Source of the DNA: Tolypothrix sp. PCC 7712
Lineage (GTDB): Bacteria > Cyanobacteriota > Cyanobacteriia > Cyanobacteriales > Nostocaceae
DNA length: 64,000 bases
Direction: 5' to 3'
NCBI RefSeq assembly: GCF_025860405.1
Contig: NZ_CP063785.1
Coordinates: forward strand, 7,503,390-7,567,389
Below the pieces are notes generated by a model that had not been told where the DNA came from, did not search any database, and worked only from the letters and a program-made list of their open reading frames with translations. The translations under genes were made by a program, and so were the position numbers. This document shows, piece by piece, positions 1 to 9,116 of the stretch (positions are counted from its first letter, which is position 1; each line of letters begins with the position of its first letter).

Positions 1-1234
1 GGTTTTCCGTAAGGCTTGCTTGACTTCCCGTTCCCCAGCACTGGTTTTCTGCCAACCAGGGAAGCGTACTAAGCGTAATATTTCGTCAATATCATTAACA
101 ATTCGCTCCACCATTTTGGGCGTTTGCTCATTACGGACTTCCAAAAATAGCTCTGTCAACGCTGCCTTACCCCGGTCTTCATCTTCCTCTGGCGGTGTGT
201 CTTTTTCTGCTTGCACCAAGTCACGGGCTAAGTCAAGCAAATCCTTTAGGAAGGCTACACTATGAATTTGTCCTTGTTCATGGCGTTCTTTCAAAGCTTC
301 TAGACGCTCTGATAAAGCTCGAAAGCAGGGATTATCAATATGTTGGCGAAGTCTTCTAGCAACTTTAATCTCAATTTCCTTGGCTTTGTTCTTGGGATCT
401 GCGGAATTTAGCACCACCTCTAATAATTCGGCATCCAGGACGATTTCTTCGAGGTCATCACGCACTGCTTCCACACGGACGTTTTGATGAATTAGCTCAA
501 TGGTTTTAGCTCCAAGTGCGTGCCAGAGCAGTTTACCCATGCCAGTTGTCGGTTGAACTGAAATGTAAACCTGGGAAAGCCACTTGTAATCAGTTTCATA
601 GTTGACAAGTATGGGATCTGGTGATACTGCTTCCCATAAATTAGCCAGGTAACTGTAATCGGCAGCGAAGTTATCACGCACATCATTGTTGGGTAAACAA
701 TCCTGCGCGGCAATTAGTCCTTCATAACCACTAAGGGTACGATCTACTCCTGGGAAATATGCTAGACATTTCTGGACTGCACCAGGAAGTTCGTTCTTTA
801 AGGCACTAATTCCAGAAACAACCTGCTGGAAGCCTTGCTCGTCAAAGTCTAAAGCTTGAGCGACATCATCAAATACGCCAAGATAATCTACTACCAAACC
901 GTGTGTTTTTTTATTGCCGTAGGTGCGATTAGTACGGCAGATGGCTTGGAGTAAGGTATGTGCCTTCAGTGGCTTGTCTAGGTACATCGCCTGAAGGATC
1001 GGTGCGTCAAATCCTGTGAGTAATTTTGCGGTGACAACCAGAATTTTTAGTGGATCGTTGGCATCACGGAACCGATCTAAAAGTTTTTCTTCTTGATCGC
1101 GACTACGTAGATAAGGTTTTAATCGCTCATCTTTCCCTGTGGCGGAAATAACTATTTCGCTGGCTTCTGGGGGCAGATGTTTATCCAGTTCTGCTTTATA
1201 TAAAAGACAGCATTCTTGATCGTAGGTAACGACC
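1..1234 (-). pseudogene. hsdR: 3' part of interrupted type I restriction subunit gene (hsdR), continuing past the window edge
   Basis: Reading the minus strand from 1234 down gives an open frame without stops to the window edge. It starts VVTYDQECCLLYKAELDKH and includes LLTGFDAPILQAMYLDKPL and LLQAICRTNR, matching the RecA-like helicase domain 2 (motifs V and VI) of HsdR translocases, followed by the helical C-terminal region. It is the direct continuation of the 5' part at 3143-4809: removing the insertion sequence and one 9-bp target copy restores frame. No start codon or promoter of its own is visible, so it is probably not expressed as a functional unit. The last few residues lie outside the window. 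Confidence 0.9.
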
Positions 1235-1259
1235 GGGTGAACGAAAAAAGGTGTGGGGA

Positions 1260-1298
1260 AGAGCTTAGTTAGCGTACATCATACGCTAACTAAGCTCT
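1260..1298. repeat. Perfect 17-bp stem-loop near the IS end
   Basis: Arms at 1260-1276 and 1282-1298 are perfectly complementary around the 5-nt loop CATCA. It lies 3' of both IS frames and could act as a terminator insulating the element, or as a transposase-recognition structure. A related 9-bp stem-loop sharing the GTTAGCG core sits near the other IS end (about 3090-3112). Function is inferred. Confidence 0.75.
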
Positions 1299-1334
1299 GA
1301 CTCATATAGATGTTAACTCTTATGAGAGTATGAA

Positions 1335-1751
1335 TTATTTTTGAAATCTTGCCGCTTCTTCAACTAGGTCATTGAGTCCTAGTTCTAATGTATGAAGCAC
1401 CTGGTTTAACGCTTCGATTTTTGTCCGATTTTTCATCATCTCAACTGCCTTTAAAAAAGCAGGACTACCTGCTTTACCAATATATTGATGACAACTTTTG
1501 CTACCATTTTTGGTAACAAAGATAGGTTCTCCTGATTGCCACTTGTAATACCAATAAGCGCCACCCTTACCTTTGGCGCGGTAACGAACAATCCAACAAC
1601 TATTAGCAGCTACATCACTCTTAAGAAGAGTAGAGATTTCTTGGTTGATTTCTTCTCTTTTGGCTTGTAATTGTTCTATTCTATGTGCTAAATCTGAAAG
1701 ATTCTGTTCTCTTGTTTTGACCACTATGTAAGTACTAACTTCAAAGGACAA
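1335..1751 (-). CDS. Small IS-encoded protein of unknown function
   Basis: 138 codons reading from a TTG (a GTG further in is an alternative start), 15 bp downstream of the transposase stop and in the same direction. The N-terminal third is a predicted coiled coil rich in Glu, Gln and Leu (IEQLQAKREEINQEI); the middle contains an aromatic-rich patch (GGAYWYYKW) and a GKAGSP motif, and the end is helical. It lies wholly within the IS, so it is either an accessory protein or a passenger. I recognise no catalytic motif. Position and coiled coil suggest a DNA-binding or regulatory partner of the transposase, but that is inference. Confidence 0.55.
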   Translation of the reverse strand: MSFEVSTYIVVKTREQNLSDLAHRIEQLQAKREEINQEISTLLKSDVAANSCWIVRYRAKGKGGAYWYYKWQSGEPIFVTKNGSKSCHQYIGKAGSPAFLKAVEMMKNRTKIEALNQVLHTLELGLNDLVEEAARFQK

Positions 1752-1766
1752 GTTTTATCGTAAACT

Positions 1767-3059
1767 TTACGCTACCTGACTGTAATTGTAAGATTTGGAT
1801 GACCAAAAATTTGACCATCGAGTTGAATTACTTAAATATGCTGCCCTTAATGCCATAACTCCTTCAGCTCCAAATAAAGACCAATGCATTCCCGCTTGTT
1901 TTAATCTTTGTGTAACCACACGCCGATTGGAGCTTTCAACCACTCCCGAACCAATCATTAAACCAGCTTTTAAATAAGAGTGATAATCAATCCGACTCTG
2001 ATTATTAGTTAAATAACGCTCTAAATCGGTAATAGCTCCCTTTAAATCTTTCTTCTTTTTGGGGAATTGATGACAATTTTCAATTACTGTATTCCATTGT
2101 GATTTTTTTAGTAATTGTTGTTGAGTTTTTACCCAATCCAATTGATAGTCTTCGTTATTTGGATACGCTGCTTTCGCTACTGCCCACACATATTCCGAGA
2201 GATGAAAAAAGTCGAGAATTTCCACCGAACCTGGAAATTGTTCTGATGCCATCGACCAAATCCAATGTGCGCCATCACCAATTACTACGGTTTTTGTGGG
2301 TTTTGTACCTGCTACTTGATTATATAACTGGGATACTCTCTGAGTAAATTCTGGTCGAGATTTTAAAGTAGCTACATATTCCCGAGTACGTATAACACCT
2401 CTTTTTTTACCAACTTTTTGATGGTCTTTACTCCAGAAAATTACACCAACTTTTGCTTCTTTATATCCTTGTTTTTGATTCAAGGGAGTCATGACTCCAT
2501 CAACTCCCACATATAATAAATCTGGTGGTTCCTGCTCTTGATTGGGAATTCCAAACTGTGAAGAAGTGTCTTGCTCACATCGAACCTGAAACTCTTGTGT
2601 TTGTAGTTGATTTCCTGTCTTTTCTACTTGATTAGCTAAGGTTTTTTGTGTCAAATCTAGTCTTGTCCATTTTTGAAACAAGGAGTGAGAATTTGGAAAT
2701 TCACTACTAACTCCCAAGGCACAGGCTAATTCTAATACCATTGGTAGCCATTTATCTTTTGGTAGTCCTAACTCTTCATCAACTTTGACTTTAATACCAT
2801 CTGTTGTCTCATAAGCTCTACGTACAACAACCATTTCACCTAATGGAGTGTAATATCTTTTTTCTCGTTTAGTTCTCGGATGTGAGTATTCGGCTTCTTT
2901 TTCTTCAATTAAGGCTTGGAATAAGCTTTGTTGCACAAAGTTCCCTAATTTTAGCCACATATTGTAAAATTCGCCCACAAATTCTTCTAAATGGTGACAC
3001 TCCGGTAAGTCCTGGAGTGTGTCATTGATGTGAGACAGAATTGATTGGTGGTTGTTCAT
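1767..3059 (-). CDS. ISKra4-family DDE transposase
   Basis: 430 residues from the ATG at 3059 (MNNHQSILSH). The open frame runs further upstream into hsdR sequence, but a start inside the IS is the only one that travels with the element. Candidate catalytic acidic residues are the D of YVGVDGVMTPL, the D of VVIGDGAHWIW and the E of GSGVVESSNRR, in the order and spacing of a DDE transposase. The N-terminal part includes the YYTPLGEMVVVRRAY stretch typical of this group. The reading frame is intact, so the element may still be active. Confidence 0.88.
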   Translation of the reverse strand: MNNHQSILSHINDTLQDLPECHHLEEFVGEFYNMWLKLGNFVQQSLFQALIEEKEAEYSHPRTKREKRYYTPLGEMVVVRRAYETTDGIKVKVDEELGLPKDKWLPMVLELACALGVSSEFPNSHSLFQKWTRLDLTQKTLANQVEKTGNQLQTQEFQVRCEQDTSSQFGIPNQEQEPPDLLYVGVDGVMTPLNQKQGYKEAKVGVIFWSKDHQKVGKKRGVIRTREYVATLKSRPEFTQRVSQLYNQVAGTKPTKTVVIGDGAHWIWSMASEQFPGSVEILDFFHLSEYVWAVAKAAYPNNEDYQLDWVKTQQQLLKKSQWNTVIENCHQFPKKKKDLKGAITDLERYLTNNQSRIDYHSYLKAGLMIGSGVVESSNRRVVTQRLKQAGMHWSLFGAEGVMALRAAYLSNSTRWSNFWSSKSYNYSQVA

Positions 3060-3142
3060 GGGAAGTTTGGTTTTATGGCATCTCAGATATGTTAGCGGAA
3101 TTTGTCCGCTAACTCCTCTCCCACACTTTTTTTCGTTCACCC

Positions 3143-4809
3143 GTAACGACCATGCCTTTAAAGCCATTGGGAGCAACTTTTTGTTGGTAATGTTCAGCAA
3201 TGTCGGCACAAATGTTGGTAATCCGGTCTGGGACTTTCACCAGCACTGCCATTTTAGAAACTGCTTTGGCGAGGGTTTCTTTATCTAAATCTGATAACCC
3301 ACCTGTTAATTCTGCATAAGCTTGGTCGATCGCATCTTTGTCAATATGCAGTTCTACCAGACGTGGCTCAAAATGCAGGGGAAGTGTTGCTCCGTCGCGG
3401 ATTGATTCTTTAAAACCATAGCGACTCATGTAACCGCGCTCATCTTCTTCTGCGCCAAAGGCATAAAAGGTATTGCGATCGCTTTGATTAATTGGCGTAC
3501 CTGTAAAGCCAAACAGAAAAGCGTTCGGTAATGCTGCTCGCATTTTCAAGCCTAAGCCACCTTCCTGAGTACGGTGTGCTTCATCTACAAGCACGATAAT
3601 ATTTTCACGGGGATTAAGAATACCTTGTGCTTCCCCAAATCTAAATATAGTAGTAATGATAATTTTGCGTGTGTCCTGCTTCAGCAACCTTTCTAACTCT
3701 GCACGGGTTTCGGCTTTTATTAAGTTGGGAATATCTGAAGCGTGGAAGGTGGCGCTAATTTGGGCATCTAAATCAATGCGATCTACGACAATCAGCACTG
3801 TTGGGTTACGCAGTTGCGATCGCAAGCGCATTTTTTGAGCTGCAAACACCATTAACAGGGATTTACCTGAGCCTTGGAAATGCCAAATTAACCCTTTCTT
3901 GGGTCTACCTGCCAGCACACGGTTAACAATCAGGTTGACAGCTTCGTATTGTTGATAGCGGCAGATAATTTTGATGCGACGCTTTTTGTTGTCAGTAGCA
4001 AATAATGTGAAGTGATTCAGGATATCCAGGACAACTGCGGGACTAAGTAGAGAAGCAATCGTATGTTTGAGGGCAGCGAGGCTAGCGGGGGGTGTGTCAT
4101 CATCCAGTCGCCAAGGACCCCACAAGTCGATAGGCATACGGATCGAACCGTAGCGTAATTCTTTGCCTTCTGTGGCTACACTGAAGACGTTACAGGCAAA
4201 CAATTCTGGGACATTTTTCTCATAGTCGTCATGTACCTGTAAGGCTCCATCTACCCAGCTTACTGCTTTCCTCACCGGGGTTTTAGCTTCTATCAGGACA
4301 AGGGGAAAGCCATTAACTAGCAGCACTAAATCGGCGCGGCGTTCTTCTGCCCCGGCACGGTAGGAGTATTGGGTTGTGAGAATATATTGATTATTTTCTA
4401 GGTTGTCAAAGTCGATGAGGCGGACACTGGTGTGTTCGTGGTTGAGTCCAAAGGGCATCGTGCGATCGCCACGCATCCAAGTTGTAAATTCTTCGTTGGC
4501 GCGGATGAGTCCATCACTGCGGACTGACAGCACAATTGCCCGTAAGCGGTAGAGAACTTCTTCTGCTCGGTTAGTGTTGGCGGCGATTTCTGGGTTGAGG
4601 CGGATTAAAGCTTCACGGACAAAAGTTTCAACGAAAACTTCTTGAGATTGGCGGGGGATATTTCCTGCAGGAAAGTAGTGCCAACCGACACCGTTGATAT
4701 TTCTATTTTTGCGTGATAAGCCAGGTTGAGGTAGTGCGGTTTGGATAATTTTACCGCAGAGGATATCACGGACAAAAGCTTCGACGGTGTTGGATTCGTT
4801 GAACATCAC
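3143..4809 (-). pseudogene. hsdR: 5' part of interrupted type I restriction subunit gene (hsdR)
   Basis: Starts at the ATG at 4809, overlapping the end of hsdS by 4 bp. About 555 native residues carry the nuclease core (D of RADLVLLV with ExK of IEAKTP), Walker A (FQGSGKSLL), the DEAH motif (VLVDEAHRTQ) and motif III (FGFTGTPI). The frame then runs into the IS and stops after 11 foreign residues (GERKKVWERS), so any product lacks helicase domain 2 and the C-terminal region and should not translocate DNA. An intact HsdR of this type is about 1,000 residues, which fits the sum of both parts. Confidence 0.93.
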
Positions 4810-6020
4810 ATTTTCAGAATTTCATTTAATGTATATTTTTTTATATATTTAGCTGATTCTATTCTTTGATTTAACTTGCTAATTGTCTGTACAGCATTTA
4901 ATAAAATTTTGACTATTTCTTTTTGAATATTTATATCAATTAAAGGAAATTGCATTGCTGCAAATCGCTGCACACCTAAGTGAGCTATTGATGTAGTCTG
5001 CTTTGCTATTTGTACGAAACGACCAGTGTATTGGCTGTACTGGAAATAGTAATGAGCATATTCTGGTATTACTGTCTGTGCTGGTCGAAAACGAATTAGT
5101 GTATTTTGAAAGCAACAATTCTCAACATCATTTCTATAAATTGCACTTCGTCCAACTAACTCCCTACTTTGACCTTCATTTAATAAAATGTCACCTCTAG
5201 ACAATTTGAATGTTTCAAATTCAACATCAGAGAAATCCATCTCGTAGACTTCTTTAATATCAATGTACCCATCAAATACATTAGCGACACGCAGGTATGG
5301 TCGTGAGAATAGACCTGTTTTGTATTTCGGTGAGAGTTGCCGTCCCATCAAAACACTTCCAGCTTGTTCTACTTTAATGCGATTGCAATCGGTAGTAATT
5401 CCTAATAGCGGCAATTCAATTGAACCTGATGACATTAAGTTATTAAAAATATTGATCAATAATGACTTACGCAATTTTTCGGCTAAATCTCTAGCTAATT
5501 TAAGCTCGTTGTTAGTTTTTTCAACTGTATTAATTAACTTAGTTATGCGCTTTTGCTCCTCTAGGGGCGGCAGAAAAAACTCAAAATTCGCAAGACTTGC
5601 CCAGTTTGTTCGCGGAGATAATGACCCTGCTGAAGTACCTACAGCATATTCAGAAAACCTCTCCGTCTGGCAAATAAATGGTAGAAGTTCAGAAAGTAGC
5701 ACTTTTGGATTAGCACTCTCAAACACATAAATATCACCAGAGCAAACCCCCTCGAAATCGGCAACAGCAACTTTTCGTTGATAGGCTCGACGCTTACCAA
5801 ATAAAACCTGTCGGGGCTTAAATTTGCTAGTAAAAGTTGTTCCCTCAGCTACAAGACCCCAACGCCGAATGCGTAAATCATCAGGGTCAATATGCTCAAG
5901 TCCCACGTATCGCTCAATACCTTCTGCTTCTGGGTTAGTAGCACGGTCTTTGCTGAGGCGTACAACATCCCCAAACTTTACCAATTTCCACCCTGCTTTT
6001 AAAGTGTCAGCTTGTATCAT
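4806..6020 (-). CDS. hsdS: Type I restriction-modification specificity subunit
   Basis: 404 residues. Two target-recognition domains alternate with two conserved helical regions: the first domain runs to about residue 180 (YVGLEHIDP, FGKRRAYQRKVA, NFEFFLPPLEEQKRI), then a coiled spacer (ELKLARDLAEKLRKSLL), a second recognition domain (GRQLSPKYKTGLFSRPYLRVANV) and a C-terminal helix (ISKLNQRIESAKYIKKY). HsdS reads the bipartite DNA site and scaffolds HsdM. The start lies 7 bp after the antitoxin stop and its 3' end overlaps hsdR by 4 bp, so translation is probably coupled. The gene appears intact, so modification could continue despite the broken hsdR. Confidence 0.92.
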   Translation of the reverse strand: MIQADTLKAGWKLVKFGDVVRLSKDRATNPEAEGIERYVGLEHIDPDDLRIRRWGLVAEGTTFTSKFKPRQVLFGKRRAYQRKVAVADFEGVCSGDIYVFESANPKVLLSELLPFICQTERFSEYAVGTSAGSLSPRTNWASLANFEFFLPPLEEQKRITKLINTVEKTNNELKLARDLAEKLRKSLLINIFNNLMSSGSIELPLLGITTDCNRIKVEQAGSVLMGRQLSPKYKTGLFSRPYLRVANVFDGYIDIKEVYEMDFSDVEFETFKLSRGDILLNEGQSRELVGRSAIYRNDVENCCFQNTLIRFRPAQTVIPEYAHYYFQYSQYTGRFVQIAKQTTSIAHLGVQRFAAMQFPLIDINIQKEIVKILLNAVQTISKLNQRIESAKYIKKYTLNEILKM

Positions 6021-6027
6021 ATTGTAC

Positions 6028-7134
6028 TTATTCTACCCCTTGAAAACATAAACTCTCCTTCAAACCATTCATCCAAGAGATAGGAATTATACAATCATGT
6101 TGCAGCCGACCTACGACAATAGCCGGATGAATACCTATACGTTCAGCAAAATCAACAACATCAGCTTTAGATTTAAGTTGCGCTAATTCTCTGTCGTACT
6201 GAGGTGGTATCAAAATTTCACGCGACCATTGATTTGCTTCGCGTTCTGGTTCAGATGCCAAACTTTCCCCACCATCCCATTCATCCAGAAAAATATTTTC
6301 TTTATCATGTAGTAGGATATGTGCTGCTTCATGGAAGAAATTAAACCAGAAGCGGTCATTGGTCTTACCATAAAGTGAAAGTTGAATCAATGCCTTGTGG
6401 GGATTTAGCCACCGTGCTACACCACTGACGTGCGCTCTCTTAATTGCTGGTACTAAAACAAGTACAACCCCTGCTTCTCGGCACAACTGTTGCATCTGTG
6501 GTTCAAATTCATCTGGTGGTAACACTGTCAAAGAGCGAATTTCCCGCACTACTTTTTCAAACTTTGGTTTACTGTATTTGGGACAGTCTAGTTTTTCTGC
6601 TTCTATTTCACCCAAACGTAACCAAGCAGAAATAGCAGCAACATCACTTTGTTCGTCGCGAGTACGACGAAAGAAAATTTCCATACCTGCATAGTAACTT
6701 CGCCACTCGTCCGGCGAAGCCACACCGAAAAAATGTAATAACTTTTTTACCAAGCTAGGTTTATTCTTGGCAATTAAATTGCACTTGGGAATTACACCTT
6801 GGTTCATCAATTCTTTGACTGGTAACTGATCTAACCAAGATGTCCAACCCTTTAAGCGGTTTTCTTCTTCTATCCGTGCTAAAGCAGCGCGATATTGGGC
6901 TTCACGATTGAGCCAGAATGCTGCTGTACTCCCTAAAACCCGTTCCAACTTCATGGCAGTTTCTTCATTAATGGGTGCTTTGCCATTAATTAACTGACTG
7001 ATATGTTTCGTGGTATAGCCTAAACGCTCTGCTAACTGCACTTGTGTCCAATCACGCTCTTCTAAGAAATCAGCGATAGTATCACCAGGGGGAGAAACCC
7101 AATCTGGTGTAAAGGGACGGGTTGTCTTAATCAT
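6028..7134 (-). CDS. higA: HigA-type antitoxin fused to an ImmA/IrrE-like metallopeptidase
   Basis: 368 residues from the ATG at 7134 (MIKTTRPFTPDW). The frame extends 22 codons upstream, but that part overlaps the toxin heavily and lacks homology. Residues about 15-75 form a HigA/XRE helix-turn-helix (WTQVQLAERLGYTTKHISQL); the C-terminal half has the zinc-peptidase motif HEAAH within FNFFHEAAHILLHDKE. This two-domain layout is known for antitoxins paired with RelE/HigB toxins, where the N-domain binds the operator. It overlaps the toxin gene by 8 bp. Whether the peptidase part is active is not shown. Confidence 0.88.
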   Translation of the reverse strand: MIKTTRPFTPDWVSPPGDTIADFLEERDWTQVQLAERLGYTTKHISQLINGKAPINEETAMKLERVLGSTAAFWLNREAQYRAALARIEEENRLKGWTSWLDQLPVKELMNQGVIPKCNLIAKNKPSLVKKLLHFFGVASPDEWRSYYAGMEIFFRRTRDEQSDVAAISAWLRLGEIEAEKLDCPKYSKPKFEKVVREIRSLTVLPPDEFEPQMQQLCREAGVVLVLVPAIKRAHVSGVARWLNPHKALIQLSLYGKTNDRFWFNFFHEAAHILLHDKENIFLDEWDGGESLASEPEREANQWSREILIPPQYDRELAQLKSKADVVDFAERIGIHPAIVVGRLQHDCIIPISWMNGLKESLCFQGVE

Positions 7135-7456
7135 GGTAATCTCCGATGAAAACAATACAAACAGCAGTGACTTTTGACCAATCAATGCTTCCATCCTCAT
7201 TCAAGGGGATGGGTTCGTTATCTGGCTTAAATACAAGTCGTGTACCACCTTCTAGGTCTACTGCAAATTCACCTGCTCTATCTCCCGTTAAGGGATGGGG
7301 ACGACCCATAACTAATTCCGTGACACAACTAACAGCAGCAAGATCCGCCAATCGGGTTCTCAATTTCTTGGCACAGTTTGCACCCAATTTTCTTTGCGCT
7401 AGGTCTTGTTGCTCGCATAGTTTTTGTAGTTTGCGATCGCCGAAAGTGATTTCCAT
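7127..7456 (-). CDS. higB: HigB/RelE-superfamily toxin
   Basis: 109 residues. The C-terminal half has the HigB pattern RPHPLTGDRAGEFAVDL followed by RLVFKP and a closing beta strand (VCIVFIGDYHD), as in ribosome-dependent mRNA interferases. The gene precedes the antitoxin, the usual HigBA order, and overlaps it by 8 bp. Lying between hsdM and hsdS, the pair is embedded in the restriction-modification operon and may guard it against loss. Three palindromic boxes upstream are likely autoregulatory operators. Confidence 0.87.
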   Translation of the reverse strand: MEITFGDRKLQKLCEQQDLAQRKLGANCAKKLRTRLADLAAVSCVTELVMGRPHPLTGDRAGEFAVDLEGGTRLVFKPDNEPIPLNEDGSIDWSKVTAVCIVFIGDYHD

Positions 7457-7477
7457 TCGTTAATAGACTAATACAAG

Positions 7478-7613
7478 TTTACCACTTTGGTAAACAAATT
7501 TGTTATGTCCAGAGAACATATCATATCAATGATGCTTTACCATTTTGGTAAATAAATTTTTTATACTATTGTTGCCAACTAGGTTTTAGCTAATACTTTA
7601 CCATTCCAGTAAA
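7478..7613. promoter_or_regulatory. Three 17-bp palindromic boxes upstream of higBA (putative HigA operators)
   Basis: The boxes TTTACCACTTTGGTAAA (7478-7494), TTTACCATTTTGGTAAA (7536-7552) and TTTACCATTCCAGTAAA (7597-7613) are each followed by a conserved (C/T)AAATT tail. They fill the gap between hsdM and higB, spaced 58 and 61 bp apart start to start. Perfect or near-perfect half sites TTTACC/GGTAAA upstream of a HigBA-type pair are what an autorepressor operator looks like. Binding by HigA is inference. Confidence 0.75.
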
Positions 7614-7622
7614 TAAATTAGT

Positions 7623-9116
7623 TTACAAGGAATCCAGCATATCAACTAAGGCATCCATTTCTTGCCAAAAAGCTCTACTACCTTGTTCCCAGTCTGCCCA
7701 AACTTCTGCTAGCGTCTTGAGATCCTCAGTTTGGCTATTGGCTGTTTTTCGTCGCACATAAAGCGGGATGGATAAGCTATAGTCCTGGGCAGCAATTTCC
7801 TCTAAAGTAGCAACTGTAGCAAAGCCAGGGTCATTAATGTAACTTTGATACGCACTGAAAATACGTGACTGATGTTCTGGTTTGAGAAAACTTTGTCCTT
7901 GCACACGAGCTACTTCATGAACAGCATCAATAAATAAAATCTGCCCTTGACGTTTTGGTGGCTTGCGAGTACGGCAAATAATAATACAAGCTTCCATTGG
8001 CGAATTGTAAAACAGGTTTGCTCCTAAACCAAGGACACATTCCACCAAATCAGCTTCAACCAACTTTTTACGCATTTCAGCTTCTTCTTTACGGAACAGT
8101 ACCCCATGCGGAAAAAGAATGGCACAGCGTCCCGTTTCTGGGTCAAGACTTTTCAAAATATGCTGAAAAAAGGCATAGTCAGCCCTTCCTTGAGGCGGTG
8201 TTCCTAAAAAATTACGCTGCCAAGGGTCACTTTGAAACTTTTCCCGGTTCCACTGTTTAATAGAGTAGGGGGGATTGGCAAGAACTACATCAAAAGTTTT
8301 TAGTTGATCGTCTTCACTAAAAGCGGGATTGTCCAAGGTATCACCACGCATGACTTGATAATCATCTACACCGTGCAGCACCAAATTCATGCGAGCAATA
8401 GAAGCAGTCATGTGGTTACGTTCCTGTCCATAAAGCTTGAGGGTGCGATGTTCTCCACCTGTACGCTTCACCTCAGTTAACGCCGAAATTAACATTCCTC
8501 CTGTACCGCAGGTAGGATCGTAAATGCGATCGCCAGATTTCGGTGCAAGCATCTGCACCATTAAATGTACAACTGTACGGTTGGTGTAAAATTCTTGTGC
8601 TGTATGTCCACTGTCATCAGCAAATTGCTTAATTAAATACTCGTAAGCATTACCTAATTCATCTTCAGGAACATTAGCTAGGGACAGCACCACACTTGAG
8701 AAATGTTCAATCAGCTCTTTAATATCAAAATCTGAAAGACGTTCCTTATTTGTCCAAGGAGCATCACCAAAAATACCATCTAAACGACCAGGGTTAGCGG
8801 TTTCAATGCTCCGCATGGCATCTTGTAAAGCTTTACCAACATCCTTGGCAACAACGCGGACATCTTTCCAGTGTGATCCATCAGGGATAATAAAGCGATC
8901 ATTGGCAGTGTCACGAGCATAATTAGCATCACTTGTGTCAGCCAGTGCTTTGGCAAATTCCTCATCCCAAACATCAGATAGGCGTTTGTAAAACAGCAAG
9001 GGAAAGACATATTGTTTGTAGTCCCCGGCATCAACTAGCCCACGCAGAATGGTAGCTGCTCCCCACAGATAACTTTCTATAGCTTGTTGTGTAATTTGTT
9101 CGTTCACTCCAGCCAC
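7623..9116 (-). CDS. hsdM: Type I DNA methyltransferase subunit, second copy
   Basis: 497 residues. The N-terminal HsdM helical domain (LWGAATILRG, YVFPLLFYKRLSDVWDEEF) is followed by an N6-adenine methyltransferase fold with the AdoMet motif YDPTCGTGGML and catalytic NPPY (VVLANPPYSIKQW). Length and both motifs are normal, so it should be active with HsdS. It starts 13 bp inside the end of the preceding hsdM paralogue. The two HsdM proteins share layout but differ clearly in sequence (catalytic NPPY here, NPPF in the other), so this is an old duplication rather than an assembly repeat. Confidence 0.93.
   Translation of the reverse strand: MAGVNEQITQQAIESYLWGAATILRGLVDAGDYKQYVFPLLFYKRLSDVWDEEFAKALADTSDANYARDTANDRFIIPDGSHWKDVRVVAKDVGKALQDAMRSIETANPGRLDGIFGDAPWTNKERLSDFDIKELIEHFSSVVLSLANVPEDELGNAYEYLIKQFADDSGHTAQEFYTNRTVVHLMVQMLAPKSGDRIYDPTCGTGGMLISALTEVKRTGGEHRTLKLYGQERNHMTASIARMNLVLHGVDDYQVMRGDTLDNPAFSEDDQLKTFDVVLANPPYSIKQWNREKFQSDPWQRNFLGTPPQGRADYAFFQHILKSLDPETGRCAILFPHGVLFRKEEAEMRKKLVEADLVECVLGLGANLFYNSPMEACIIICRTRKPPKRQGQILFIDAVHEVARVQGQSFLKPEHQSRIFSAYQSYINDPGFATVATLEEIAAQDYSLSIPLYVRRKTANSQTEDLKTLAEVWADWEQGSRAFWQEMDALVDMLDSL

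Larger units (their letters stand above)
1235..3142 (-). mobile_element. ISKra4-like insertion sequence inside hsdR
   Basis: A 1,908-bp element bounded by inverted repeats that begin GGGTGAACGAAAAAA and continue G/A then GTGTGGG (23 bp, one mismatch). It is flanked by a perfect 9-bp direct repeat GTAACGACC at 1226-1234 and 3143-3151, the signature of transposition. It carries the transposase and a small second frame, both on the minus strand. The 9-bp duplication and the transposase type fit the ISKra4 family. Deleting the element and one target copy fuses the two hsdR parts in frame, so the insertion looks recent. Confidence 0.93.

Noticed and set aside
20..265. 81-codon open frame on the plus strand
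   Set aside because: Antisense to the well-supported hsdR 3' part; no ribosome site or recognisable motif.
7146..7463. 105-codon open frame opposite higB
   Set aside because: Complete overlap with the toxin gene on the other strand, which has clear family motifs.
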